64,000 nucleotides of DNA from Streptomyces specialis (GCF_001493375.1 NZ_LN929897.1:1-64000); one strand, 5' to 3'. Positions 7,424-16,112 are shown, numbered from the stretch's first letter. Notes: generated from the sequence alone by a model not told the origin. Numbers and translations: made by a program.

Positions 7424-8116
7424 ATGTACGTCAGACAGGGGCGCCGGCCGTGGATCGTCGGGGTGTCGGGGGCGTCGGGCACGCCGTACGCGGCGGCCGT
7501 GCTCCGGGCGCTGCTCGCGGCCGGTGAGGCGGTGGACCTGATCGTCAGCCGCGCCGCGCGGCTGACGCTGCTGGACGAGACGGGGATCTCGTTCCGCGAC
7601 GCGCACTGGGCCGAGGATCTGGGGCGGTGGCTGGCGGGCGGCGCCGACGGCAAGCCGGACACGTTCTCCGTCGATCCGGAGCGGATCGCGGGCGCCGTGC
7701 GGTACTGGGCGGCGGGCGATCTGGCGGCCGGCCCGTCGTCCGGCTCGTATCCCGCCCGGGGCATGCTCATCGTGCCCGCCTCCACGGCGGCCGTCGCCGG
7801 GGTCGCGCTCGGCCTGTCGAAGGACCTGCTCCAGCGGGCGGCGAGCGTGACGCTCAAGGAGCGCAGGCCGCTGGTCGTCGCCGTCCGGGAGACGCCGCTG
7901 AACGGGCAGACGCTGCGGCATCTGGTCACCCTCGACGACGCGGGCGCGGTCGCGCTGCCCGCGTCGCCCGCGTTCTACGCCGGGGCGACGCACATCCAGG
8001 ATCTGGTCGACTTCGTGGCCGGCCGCGCCCTGGACGCGGTCGGCGTGCCGCACACGCTCTACCGCCGCTGGCGGGGGGAACTGGGCGTCACCGGCCGTTC
8101 GCCCGGGCTCTCGTAG
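7424..8116 (+). CDS. ubiX: UbiX-like flavin prenyltransferase
   Basis: The protein has 230 residues of the flavoprotein/UbiX fold. It contains the FMN-binding GVSGASGTPYAAAVLRAL (about 8-25), the VPASTAAVAGVALGLSKDLLQRAASVTLKE segment and the diagnostic RRPLVVAVRETPL. UbiX attaches a dimethylallyl group to FMN, making the prenyl-FMN cofactor of UbiD-type decarboxylases. In streptomycetes with the futalosine route, this pair is proposed to decarboxylate the prenylated naphthoate. No ubiD- or ubiA-type gene lies beside it here; its left neighbour is a divergent lipoprotein. The next gene, an AsnC-type regulator, starts 78 bp downstream and mqnE follows, supporting a menaquinone role. Confidence 0.88.
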   Translation: MYVRQGRRPWIVGVSGASGTPYAAAVLRALLAAGEAVDLIVSRAARLTLLDETGISFRDAHWAEDLGRWLAGGADGKPDTFSVDPERIAGAVRYWAAGDLAAGPSSGSYPARGMLIVPASTAAVAGVALGLSKDLLQRAASVTLKERRPLVVAVRETPLNGQTLRHLVTLDDAGAVALPASPAFYAGATHIQDLVDFVAGRALDAVGVPHTLYRRWRGELGVTGRSPGLS

Positions 8117-8194
8117 GCCGCCGGGGTCGAATGCCTTAGATTCATCTGTGCAATCGATCGACCAGGGCACGAGTACCGGGAAGGCGCTGCGACG

Positions 8195-8656
8195 ATGGAC
8201 GCGGTGGACAGGCAGCTCATCCAGGCGCTGCGCGAGAACGGCCGGGCTTCGTACGCCGAGTTGGGCCGCCTCGTCGGTCTGTCGGGGCCCAGCGTCACCG
8301 ACCGCATCAACCGGCTGGAGGCGGCCGGGGTGATCACGGGGTACCGGGCGACGGTGGACTCCCGTTCCCTCGGGCTCGGGGTGACCGCGCTGATCGGCAT
8401 CCAGCTCTCCGACGCCGTGGACCACGAGGAGGTCGCCGGGCGGCTGCGCGACCTGCCGGAGATCGAGGACTGCTGGTTCATCGCCGGGGACGACTCGTAC
8501 ATGCTGAAGGTCAGGGCGAGCGATGTGGACGGTCTGGAGCGCACGATCCGCCGCCTGTCGGGCACCAGGGGCGTCTCGCGCACCAGGACCACCATCGTGC
8601 TGTCGACCAAGTGGGAGAACAGGGTCGGGGACCTGCCCGACCGGGAGCGGGCGTAG
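8195..8656 (+). CDS. Lrp/AsnC family transcriptional regulator
   Basis: The 153-residue protein begins with the AsnC-type helix-turn-helix MDAVDRQLIQALRENGRASYAELGRLVGLSGPSVTDRINRLEAAGVI, given here only as a span (about residues 1-47), followed by the RAM/αβ-sandwich effector domain (LGLGVTALIGIQL, then ISD/CWFIAGDDSYMLKVR, about 65-140). Family members sense amino acids or related small molecules and often control adjacent genes. It sits between ubiX and mqnE on the same strand, so a role in menaquinone gene control is plausible but unproven. The ATG at 8195 has only a weak upstream ribosome site (GGAAGG). Confidence 0.9.
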   Translation: MDAVDRQLIQALRENGRASYAELGRLVGLSGPSVTDRINRLEAAGVITGYRATVDSRSLGLGVTALIGIQLSDAVDHEEVAGRLRDLPEIEDCWFIAGDDSYMLKVRASDVDGLERTIRRLSGTRGVSRTRTTIVLSTKWENRVGDLPDRERA

Positions 8657-8719
8657 GCTCGGTGGGGCGGTAGACGGCGGGCCGTGGGCCACGGTCCGCG
8701 ACGAGCACGAGGAGGCGGC

Positions 8720-9886
8720 ATGGACGCTGGGCTCAAGCGGGAGCTGGAGGAGAAGGTCCGCGCCGGGGAGCGCCTGACCCGCGAGGACGGGATCGCCCTG
8801 TACGCGTCGGACGATCTGGCCTGGCTCGGCGCCCTCGCCCACGAGGTGCGCACCCGCAAGAACGGCGACGTCGTCTACTTCAACGTCAACCGCCACCTCA
8901 ACATGACGAACGTGTGCACCGCCTCGTGCGCCTACTGCTCGTTCCAGCGGAAGCCGGGCGAGAAGGACGCGTACACCATGCGCATCGAGGAGGCGGTGCG
9001 GCTGGCGAGGGCCATGGAGGGCGACCAGCTCACCGAGCTGCACATCGTCAACGGCCTGCACCCCACGCTTCCCTGGCGGTACTACCCGCGGTCGCTGCGG
9101 GCGCTGAAGGAGGCGCTGCCGGAGTCGGTGTCGCTGAAGGCGTTCACCGCGACCGAGATCCACCACTTCGAGAGCATCTCCGGCCTGCCCGCGTCCGAGA
9201 TCCTCGACGAGCTGATCGACGCCGGGCTGGAGTCGCTGACGGGCGGTGGCGCCGAGATCTTCGACTGGGAGGTCAGGCAGCACATCGTCGACCACAGGAC
9301 CCACTGGGAGGACTGGTCGCGCATCCACCGGCTCGCGCACTCCAAGGGCCTCAAGACGCCCTCCACCATGCTGTACGGGCACATCGAGGAGCCGCGGCAC
9401 CGCGTGGACCACGTGCTGCGGCTGCGGGAGCTCCAGGACGAGACCGGCGGCTTCCAGGTCTTCATCCCGCTGCGCTACCAGCACGACTTCGTGGACCTGA
9501 AGGACGGCAAGATCCGCAACCGTCTCCAGGAGCGGACCACGATGGCGACGGGCGCCGAGGCGCTGAAGACGTTCGCCGTCTCCCGTCTCCTCTTCGACAA
9601 CGTGCCGCACGTCAAGGTCTTCTGGGTGATGCACGGCGTCCAGACCGCGCAGCTCGCCCTCCAGCACGGCGCGGACGACATGGACGGCTCGGTCGTGGAG
9701 TACAAGATCACCCACGACGCGGACAACTTCGGCACCCCCGACAAGCTCACCCGCGACGACCTGCTGGAGCTGATCCGCGACGCCGGGTTCCGCCCGGTCG
9801 AGCGGAACACCCGCTACGAGGTGGTCCGCGAGTACGACGGCCCCGACCCGGACCGGCGCGAGGCACCGCAGCCCATGCGGGTGTGA
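8720..9886 (+). CDS. mqnE: aminofutalosine synthase (radical SAM)
   Basis: The 388-residue radical SAM enzyme joins 3-enolpyruvylbenzoate to the adenosyl group of SAM, giving aminofutalosine with loss of CO2, in futalosine-route menaquinone synthesis. The [4Fe-4S] motif CTASCAYC is at about residues 66-73, preceded by YFNVNRHLNMTNV. Downstream are LHIVNGLHP, ITGGGAEIF-type LTGGGAEIFDWEVR, STMLYGHIEEP and YQHDF, as in MqnE rather than MqnC or CofH. The ATG at 8720 follows GGAGG at good spacing. It belongs to the block of mqn genes spread from 7 to 20 kb. Confidence 0.95.
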   Translation: MDAGLKRELEEKVRAGERLTREDGIALYASDDLAWLGALAHEVRTRKNGDVVYFNVNRHLNMTNVCTASCAYCSFQRKPGEKDAYTMRIEEAVRLARAMEGDQLTELHIVNGLHPTLPWRYYPRSLRALKEALPESVSLKAFTATEIHHFESISGLPASEILDELIDAGLESLTGGGAEIFDWEVRQHIVDHRTHWEDWSRIHRLAHSKGLKTPSTMLYGHIEEPRHRVDHVLRLRELQDETGGFQVFIPLRYQHDFVDLKDGKIRNRLQERTTMATGAEALKTFAVSRLLFDNVPHVKVFWVMHGVQTAQLALQHGADDMDGSVVEYKITHDADNFGTPDKLTRDDLLELIRDAGFRPVERNTRYEVVREYDGPDPDRREAPQPMRV

Positions 9887-9953
9887 GGGCGGGGCCCGGG
9901 GCTTCCCGGGCCCTGTGTTTCACTGGAGTGGCTCGAAAGGGAGGGACCCCACC

Positions 9954-10250
9954 GTGAGCAACGGCATCAAGCGCGCGACGCTCCAGTACACCGGCCTGCG
10001 GCTGGCCATCTTCGCCGGCTGCTTCGTCGTCCTCGCCGCGCTGGCCTACGCCGGCGTCATCCCCGAGTCCATCGGCGCGGCCAACCCGCTGTGGCTGATG
10101 CTGCTCGCCATCGTCGTCTCCGCGCCGATCAGCCTGGTCGCGCTGCGCGGCCGGCGCGACGCGATGTCGCGCGAGATCGCCCCGGAGATCGCCCGCGCCC
10201 GGCAGCGGCTCAACGCGAACCGCGGCATGGAGGACGAGGTCACCGAGTGA
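9954..10250 (+). CDS. DUF4229 family small membrane protein
   Basis: The protein has 98 residues with two predicted membrane helices, LRLAIFAGCFVVLAALAYAGVI (about 12-33, span only) and PLWLMLLAIVVSAPISLVAL (about 42-61). A charged cytoplasmic C-terminus, RRDAMSREIAPEIARARQRL, follows. This matches the actinobacterial DUF4229 family, usually found beside mqnE in streptomycetes; its function is unknown. The GTG at 9954 is preferred because GGGAGGGA lies about 8 nt upstream; an in-frame start at 9915 lacks one. Confidence 0.8.
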   Translation: MSNGIKRATLQYTGLRLAIFAGCFVVLAALAYAGVIPESIGAANPLWLMLLAIVVSAPISLVALRGRRDAMSREIAPEIARARQRLNANRGMEDEVTE

Positions 10251-10391
10251 CCCGTCCGGCCCGCGCGTGACGTCCGTCACCGGCCGGTGACCGTTCCGTC
10301 CCGAAGTCCCGCTCCGGCGGCGCCCGTTGCGCCGCCACGGGCCTGATCCCGGTCCTGTGGCCGACCCCGGCCGCGGTGTTACCGTGCTGAC

Positions 10392-10490
10392 GTGAACACC
10401 GCAGCCGCGCCCGTCGCCGACCCGAGCGTCCTGCTCGTGGCGCGCCTGCACATCGATCTCTGCCGCTGCCTGACCGCGGCCTGTCGCTGA
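10392..10490 (+). CDS. Cys-containing leader peptide (putative attenuator)
   Basis: This is a 32-codon reading frame starting with GTG. The product ends RLHIDLCRCLTAACR, with three Cys in its last nine residues. This matches the small HIDLCR-type leader peptides found upstream of sulfur and amino-acid genes in streptomycetes. In those cases Cys codons near the stop are thought to let ribosome stalling report cysteine supply. Here the downstream gene is a DAACS-type symporter, some of whose relatives import cystine. The spacing to that gene cannot be measured because adapter sequence interrupts the region 116 nt downstream. No ribosome site is obvious. Confidence 0.65.
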   Translation: MNTAAAPVADPSVLLVARLHIDLCRCLTAACR

Positions 10491-10605
10491 CCTCCACCAC
10501 CCCCGGAGTTCCGCGACCTTCCGCGCGCCCGCGTGCGCGCCTTTTGATCCCCTCGCGCTTCTTTCACCCCTTTCGCGCTGTCCTCACTTCCGACCGGAGT
10601 GTGCC

Positions 10606-10843
10606 CTGTCTCTTATACCCCTCTGGCGCTGCCGACGAAGAGGATAGTGTAGAGCTCGGTCATTACGCAGCTCACTGTTGCTACTATATGCATTTCCACT
10701 CTTAGTTTTTTACACTCACCACTTGTTGTCCTCTGCTCATCTCTTGTTCCTTCTTTCTTTTTTTTTTCTCCCTGTCAAACAAAAGCCGGCATACGAATTT
10801 TCTGCCTGTCTCGTGGGCCCGGAGATGTTTATAAGAGACGGCG
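10606..10843. other. sequencing-adapter insertion (Nextera i5 and i7 back to back)
   Basis: The left end reads as the Tn5 mosaic end (CTGTCTCTTATAC...) followed by GACGCTGCCGACGA-like sequence, AGAGGATA and GTGTAGA.CTCGG, matching the reverse complement of the public Nextera i5 adapter with index S503. The right end reads CGGCATACGA, TTCTGCCT, GTCTCGTGGG and a mosaic-end-like 19-mer, matching the i7 adapter with index N703. The middle is noisy, pyrimidine-rich and low in GC. This is not genome sequence. Any reading frame crossing it, including one with CLVG.EM.IRD, is artificial. Confidence 0.95.
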
Positions 10844-12187
10844 GCCCCCCCCGCCCCCGCCCCGCCGTCCCGGCGGCGCGTCGCCCTGCCGCCGTTCTGG
10901 GCCCAGATCCTGCTCGGCCTCGCGCTGGGCGCGCTGTCCGGCTGGATAGCCCGCGAGTGGAACGTCGACTGGCTCGGCCGGACGCTCCAGGAGATCGGCG
11001 AGACCTTCGTCCAGCTCCTCAAGCTCGCCGTCGGCCCCCTCGTCTTCTTCGCCATCGCCGTCTCGATCACCAATCTGCGCGACGTCTCCAACGCCGCCCG
11101 GCTCGCCGGCCGCACCCTGCTGTGGTTCCTGGCCACCTCGCTGATCGCGGTCGCCATCGGCCTGGCCATCGGGCTGCTCACCGACCCGGGCTCCGGCACG
11201 GGCCTCACCCCGGCCGACGGTGCGCCGCCCGAGGGCAAGGGCTCTTGGCTGGACTTCCTCACCGGGATCGTCCCCACCGACGTCGTCACGCCGTTCACCC
11301 AGCTCAACGTGTTGCAGATCGTGTTCCTCGCCGCCGTCACCGGCGTCGCCGCGCTGCGGCTCGGCGACCGCGCCACGCCGCTGATCACCTTCGGCGGGAC
11401 CGCGCTCGCGCTGCTCCAGAAGGCCCTGTGGTGGGTCATCCGGCTCGCGCCGCTGGGCACCCTGGGCCTGATCGGCCACTCGGTCGACGAGTACGGCTGG
11501 GACCTGCTCGGCGACTACGCCACCTTCACCGCCGACGTCTACATCGGTTGCGCGCTGGTCCTCTTCGGCGTCTACCCGCTGCTGCTGCGCTTCGCCGCCG
11601 GGGTGGACCCGCTGCGTTTCTTCCGCGCCGCCTGGCCCGCGCTCCAGCTCGCGTTCGTCTCCCGCTCCTCCGTGGGCACCCTGCCGGTGACGCAGAAGGT
11701 CACCGAGCGGCTCGGCGTGCCCCGGGAGTACGGCTCGTTCGCGGTGCCGTTCGGCGCGACGACCAAGATGGACGGCTGCGCGGCGATCTACCCGGCGCTC
11801 GCCGCGATCTTCGTCGCGGAGATCTTCGGCGTCGGCCTGGGCCCCCGCGACTACCTGCTGATCGCGTTCGTCTCGGTGATCGGCTCGGCCGCCACCGCCG
11901 GCCTGACCGGCGCCACGGTGATGACGACCCTGACCCTCTCCACGCTGGGGCTGCCCCTGGAGGGCGTCGGCCTGCTGCTCGCGATCGACCCGATCCTGGA
12001 CATGGTCAGGACGGCCACCAACGTCGCCGGCCAGGCGGTCGTGCCGGTGATCGTCGCCGCCCGGGAGAAGATCCTCGACCGGGAGGCGTACGACCGCGCG
12101 ACGAGCTTCGAGATCCACGACGCCGACGACTCCGAGGAGGGCGACGCCGCCCCGGCCCGGCCGGCCGGGGTGACGGCCGCCGCCTGA
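10844..12187 (+). CDS. dicarboxylate/amino acid:cation symporter (DAACS), 5' end lost
   Basis: The sequence encodes a sodium/proton-coupled symporter of the DAACS family, open in frame from the adapter junction, with no start codon before 11309. Because conserved N-terminal sequence (PPFWAQILLGLALGALSGW) is already present near 10889, only a few codons and the start are missing. Family hallmarks are the HP1 SRSSVGTLP, the TM7 KMDGCAA (NMDG-type), the HP2 GLTGATVM and TM8 IDPILDMVRTATNVAGQ with conserved Asp, Arg and Asn. The substrate could be glutamate, aspartate, a C4-dicarboxylate or cystine. The upstream Cys-containing leader peptide favours a sulfur link, by inference. Confidence 0.85.
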   Translation, partial: APPAPAPPSRRRVALPPFWAQILLGLALGALSGWIAREWNVDWLGRTLQEIGETFVQLLKLAVGPLVFFAIAVSITNLRDVSNAARLAGRTLLWFLATSLIAVAIGLAIGLLTDPGSGTGLTPADGAPPEGKGSWLDFLTGIVPTDVVTPFTQLNVLQIVFLAAVTGVAALRLGDRATPLITFGGTALALLQKALWWVIRLAPLGTLGLIGHSVDEYGWDLLGDYATFTADVYIGCALVLFGVYPLLLRFAAGVDPLRFFRAAWPALQLAFVSRSSVGTLPVTQKVTERLGVPREYGSFAVPFGATTKMDGCAAIYPALAAIFVAEIFGVGLGPRDYLLIAFVSVIGSAATAGLTGATVMTTLTLSTLGLPLEGVGLLLAIDPILDMVRTATNVAGQAVVPVIVAAREKILDREAYDRATSFEIHDADDSEEGDAAPARPAGVTAAA

Positions 12188-12198
12188 CGCGCCCACCG

Positions 12199-12212
12199 GG
12201 CCGGAAACGGCC
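12199..12212. terminator. short hairpin between convergent genes
   Basis: A 5-bp stem (GGCCG/CGGCC) with a GAAA loop lies just past the symporter stop and at the dacB-type gene stop. It is weak, with no T-run, so termination is only possible. Confidence 0.3.
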
Positions 12213-12213
12213 G

Positions 12214-13836
12214 TCAGCAGGCGGCGGGTTTGAGCCAGGAGCACTCCAGCCCCAGCTCCAGGCTCAGCTCCAGGCCCGGTCCCGGGTCCGGTTCCCTCGC
12301 CGGGGCCGCGGCGTCGGGCGCGTCCGCCGCTCCGGCCCCGGCGTCCTCCTGGGTCCCGGACGAGGCCAGCGTCGTGGCGACCGCGTCCTCCAGGTCCTTG
12401 GGGGCCGCGCCGAGGAAGTCGTTCAGCAGCACGCCGAAGGCCAGCTCGTGGCCGTCGGCGGTGGTGACGTAGCCGGACAGGGCGGTGGCGCCGGTCAGCG
12501 AGCCCGTCTTGGCGCGGACGTTGCCCGCCGCCGGGGTGCCGCACATCCGGGAGCGCAGCGTGCCGCCGGTGACCCGGTCGGGGCCGCAGGCGACCGGCAG
12601 CGCCTCGTACCAGGTCGCGAACCACGGCTCGGCGCGGACGGCGACGAGCAGCGCGGTGATCTCGGCGGCCGGCACGGAGTTCAGCCGCGACAGCCCCGAG
12701 CCGTCCACCTGCCGGTACGTGCCGGTGTCCACGCCCGCGCTCTCCGCGTAGGACATGACGGCGGCGAGGCCGGCCTCCCACGTGCCCTCGCCGCGGGTCT
12801 CCCGGCCCATCGCCTTGACCAGGGCCTCGGCGTGCGTGTTGTTCGACAGCTTCATGAACGGCGTCAGCAGCTCCGACAGCGGCATCGACTCGTGCGCGGC
12901 CAGGACGTCGGCGCCGCCCGGGGTGGCCCGGCCCAGGACCGTGTCGCCGCCGACCCGCACGCCGTGGGCGGCGAGGGCGTCGGCGAAGACGGCGGTGGCG
13001 TAGCCGGTCGGCTCCCACACGGCCGTCCACGAGGTGACGGGGGCGCCGCCGCGCGGGATCGCGCCGGTGATCACAAGGGTGTTGGTGCCGTGCTCGCGGG
13101 TGACGGCCGCCGTGGCGGGCTCGCCCTCGGCGACGGTGGTGGCGCGGTTCTCCACGGTCATGTAGTCGGTGGCCGGGGTGAGCGTCACCGCCGCCGGGTC
13201 GCCCTCGGCCGCGCCGGGCGCGACCGCGACGCGGACGCTGCCGGCGTCGTAGTCCGTGTCGGGCGCGAGGGTCAGGGCCGAGGTCTGTGCCGCGTAGTAG
13301 TCCGACTCCGAGTCCCAGGACCAGGAACGGCCCAGGCGTACGTCGTCGAAGCGGGTGTCGTCGGCGATCAGGTCACCGGTGACGGTGTCCACGCCCAGCG
13401 CGGCCAGGTCCGCGGCCAGGGCGTCGTAGTCGGCGGCGAGCGTGGTGGGGTCGCCCGAGCCGCGCAGGTACAGATCGCCGTCGAGGGTGCCGCCGGTGAC
13501 CGGGCCGTCCGACAACAGCTCGGTGCGGAAGCGGTAGTCGGGTCCGAGTGTGGCCATGGCGGCGGCCGAGGTGAGCAGTTTGGTGGTGGAGGCGGGCATC
13601 AGCCGGTCGTCCGCGCCGTGCTCGTACAGGGTCTCGCCGCTGTCCGCGTCACGGACGACGACGCTCGCCCGGCCGCCGTCGAGGCGCGGGTCGGCGAGCA
13701 GCCGGTCGAGTTCGGCGGCGAACCCGGCCGCCGCGCCCGTCTCGTCGGCTCCGGCCGGGGGACTCCAGCCGAGGGTGAGGGCGAGGCAGAGCGTGCCGGC
13801 GAGGGCGCCGGCGCCGCGGAGGGAGGGACGTGTCAT
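12214..13836 (-). CDS. dacB: D-alanyl-D-alanine carboxypeptidase/endopeptidase (PBP4, S13)
   Basis: The 540-residue exported penicillin-binding protein trims or cleaves peptidoglycan cross-links. The signal peptide is about residues 1-30 (basic MTRPSLR, hydrophobic core, cleavage near PAGADE). The active-site SxxK is PASTTKLLT near residue 83, the SxN is KLSNNTHAE near 329, and the KTG box is RAKTGSLTG near 440. The large insert between the SxxK and SxN motifs is typical of class C low-molecular-weight PBPs. The C-terminal tail is Asp/Ala/Pro-rich. It converges on the symporter with a 26-bp gap and diverges from the acyl-CoA synthetase. Confidence 0.93.
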   Translation of the reverse strand: MTRPSLRGAGALAGTLCLALTLGWSPPAGADETGAAAGFAAELDRLLADPRLDGGRASVVVRDADSGETLYEHGADDRLMPASTTKLLTSAAAMATLGPDYRFRTELLSDGPVTGGTLDGDLYLRGSGDPTTLAADYDALAADLAALGVDTVTGDLIADDTRFDDVRLGRSWSWDSESDYYAAQTSALTLAPDTDYDAGSVRVAVAPGAAEGDPAAVTLTPATDYMTVENRATTVAEGEPATAAVTREHGTNTLVITGAIPRGGAPVTSWTAVWEPTGYATAVFADALAAHGVRVGGDTVLGRATPGGADVLAAHESMPLSELLTPFMKLSNNTHAEALVKAMGRETRGEGTWEAGLAAVMSYAESAGVDTGTYRQVDGSGLSRLNSVPAAEITALLVAVRAEPWFATWYEALPVACGPDRVTGGTLRSRMCGTPAAGNVRAKTGSLTGATALSGYVTTADGHELAFGVLLNDFLGAAPKDLEDAVATTLASSGTQEDAGAGAADAPDAAAPAREPDPGPGLELSLELGLECSWLKPAAC

Positions 13837-14063
13837 GGCACGAGAGCATGGCGGACGCCCGGCGCCCAGCGGTGACGACTGTCCGGCGGGGGTGTGTCAG
13901 AAAGTGATAAGTCCGTTGTTGTCCGTGTGCTTTTCGGGACGTCGTGCGCTTGATACAAGATCGTGAGTGGTAGTTCCGGTGAAAGGACCGGTCAATCCGC
14001 TCTGAACTGGGCAGAATCATGGGATCCACCCAGTCCAGGGTCGCACCGGGGAGGACGGTTTAC
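13837..14063. other. divergent promoter region, dacB / acyl-CoA synthetase
   Basis: These 227 bp hold the promoters of two divergent genes. The segment from about 13,900 to 13,990 is AT-richer than its surroundings (AAAGTGATAAG, TTGATACAAGATCG), as expected for promoter DNA. No palindrome strong enough to name was found. Confidence 0.35.
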
Positions 14064-16088
14064 ATGTCCACTACGCACGTCAAGAGTCCGCCGAGCACTC
14101 CCTCCCTTCTCTATCCGGACCTGCGCGTCGAGAGGGGAGTCGTCACCGGGGCCTCCATGCCCCCGCTCGCTCCCACGGTCGAGGAGGGCAGCCTCGCCGA
14201 CATCCCGTTCGTCAACGCGCAGGAGGCGCCCCACGACGTCGCGCTCAGCCGCAAGTACCGCGACGGCACCTGGCGCGACGTGACCTGCGCCGAGTTCGCG
14301 GCGGAGGTGATGGACGTCGCCAAGGGCCTCATCGCCCACGGGCTGCGCCCCGGCGACCGGATCGCCATCATGTCCCGCACCCGGTACGAGTGGACCCTCC
14401 TGGACTTCGCCGCCTGGGCCGCCGGCCTGATCTCGGTGCCGATATACCCGACCTCCTCGCCCCACCAGGTGAGCTACATCCTGCGGGACGCGGGCGTGCG
14501 GGCCTGCGCGGTCGAGGGCGTCGAGGAGGCGCGGATGCTCACCGCGCTCCGCTCCGAGCTGCCCGACCTGGAGCACCTGTGGCAGATCACCGCCATCTCC
14601 GGCACGGAGACCAGCGCGATCGGCCAGATATCCGCCGTGGGCCACGACATACCGGACTCCGCCGTCGAGGAGCGCCGCGCCCTGCTCGCACCCTGGCTGG
14701 CCGCCACCATCATCTACACCTCGGGCACCACCGGCGTGCCCAAGGGCTGCGTGATCACCCACGGCAACATGTTCGCCGAGGTGGACAACGGCATCGAGCT
14801 GCTCTACCCGATGTACGAGTTCGCCGTGGACGAGCCCGCGTCCACCTTGCTGTTCCTGCCCCTGGCCCACGTGCTCGGCCGCACCCTCGCCATCGGCTGT
14901 ATCCGGGCCAGGGTCCGCCTCGGCCACGCCCCCAGCGTGCAGACCGACGAGCTCCTGGCCGACTTCGCCGGCTTCCAGCCGACGTTCCTCTTCGCCATCC
15001 CCTACCTGCTGGAGAAGGTGTACAACACCGGCCGGGCCACCGCCGAGAGCATGGGCCGGGCCGCCTCGTTCGACCGCGCCGCGCGCGTCGCCCGCCGCTT
15101 CGGCGTCGCCGCCGAGGCCGCCCAGCACAGCACCGTCAACGGGCCCGCCCTCAGCCCGATGGCCATGCGCCTGGCCCGCCGCAACGGGATGACCGCCGAG
15201 ACCCCGCTCAGCGCCGTCAAGGGCCCCGGCATCGGCCTGCGCCTGGCCCGCGCCCTGTACGACGTCCTGGTCTACCGCCGGATCAGGGCCGCGCTCGGCG
15301 GCAAGCTCCGGCACGTCGTCTGCGGCGGCTCGCCGCTGGGCCGGCAGCTCGGCACGTTCTTCGAGGGCGCCGGCGTCCACGTCTACGAGGGCTACGGCCT
15401 GACCGAGACCTCCGCGGCGGGCCCCGTCACCCCGCCGCACGCCCCCCGCATCGGCACCGTCGGCTGGCCCATGCCCGGCACGGACGTGCGGATCGCCGCC
15501 GACGGCGAGGTGATGGTGCGCGGTCCGCAGGTCTTCAGCGGGTACTGGGACGCCCAGCGCCGTGAGGTGGTGCCCGCCACCGACGCCGACGGCTGGCTCG
15601 CCACCGGTGACATCGGCTCCATGGACCAGGACGGCTACCTGACGATCACCGGCCGCAAGAAGGACCTGATCGTCACCTCCAACGGCAAGAACGTCGCGCC
15701 CGCGCCGCTGGAGGACGCCCTGCGCGCCCACCCGCTGGTCAGCCAGTGCATGGTGGTCGGCGACGACCGCCCCTACCTGACCGCCCTGATCACGCTGGAC
15801 CCCGACGGGCTCGCCCACTGGCAGCAGATCACCGGCCGCAAGCGGGTCCCGATGAGCAAGCTCATCACCGACCCCGAGCTGCTGCGGCACCTCCAGCGGG
15901 CCATAGACGACGCCAACAGCTTCGTCTCCACGCCCGAGTCGATCCGCCGCTTCAAGGTGCTGCCCCGGGACTTCACCATGGACTCCGGCCACCTCACCCC
16001 GTCGATGAAGCTGCGCCGGGCCGCCGTGCTGCGGGACTACGCGACCGAGGTCAACCAGCTCTACCGCAAGGCCATCGTGGAGCGCTGA
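14064..16088 (+). CDS. long-chain acyl-CoA synthetase (FadD15-like)
   Basis: The protein has 674 residues and activates fatty acids to acyl-CoA through acyl-AMP. The AMP-binding P-loop motif is IIYTSGTTGVPKGCVITHGN (about 228-247); A5 is YEGYGLTETSA and A7 is ATGDIGSMD, followed by GRKKDLIVTSNGKNVAP. The length and the insert between the two halves fit the FadD15/long-chain group. The start ATG at 14064 has GGGAGG about 9 nt upstream; ATG at 14019 lacks one. It ends at a strong hairpin terminator facing the cold-shock gene. Confidence 0.92.
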   Translation: MSTTHVKSPPSTPSLLYPDLRVERGVVTGASMPPLAPTVEEGSLADIPFVNAQEAPHDVALSRKYRDGTWRDVTCAEFAAEVMDVAKGLIAHGLRPGDRIAIMSRTRYEWTLLDFAAWAAGLISVPIYPTSSPHQVSYILRDAGVRACAVEGVEEARMLTALRSELPDLEHLWQITAISGTETSAIGQISAVGHDIPDSAVEERRALLAPWLAATIIYTSGTTGVPKGCVITHGNMFAEVDNGIELLYPMYEFAVDEPASTLLFLPLAHVLGRTLAIGCIRARVRLGHAPSVQTDELLADFAGFQPTFLFAIPYLLEKVYNTGRATAESMGRAASFDRAARVARRFGVAAEAAQHSTVNGPALSPMAMRLARRNGMTAETPLSAVKGPGIGLRLARALYDVLVYRRIRAALGGKLRHVVCGGSPLGRQLGTFFEGAGVHVYEGYGLTETSAAGPVTPPHAPRIGTVGWPMPGTDVRIAADGEVMVRGPQVFSGYWDAQRREVVPATDADGWLATGDIGSMDQDGYLTITGRKKDLIVTSNGKNVAPAPLEDALRAHPLVSQCMVVGDDRPYLTALITLDPDGLAHWQQITGRKRVPMSKLITDPELLRHLQRAIDDANSFVSTPESIRRFKVLPRDFTMDSGHLTPSMKLRRAAVLRDYATEVNQLYRKAIVER

Positions 16089-16112
16089 GACGGCGAAAAA
16101 GCACAGAAAGGC

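Noticed and set aside
10678..13875. A very long plus-strand reading frame of about 1,065 codons
   Set aside because: It starts in adapter sequence, runs in the wrong frame through the symporter gene and antisense through the carboxypeptidase gene. Its product is Arg/Gly-rich without domains; it is a GC-bias shadow.
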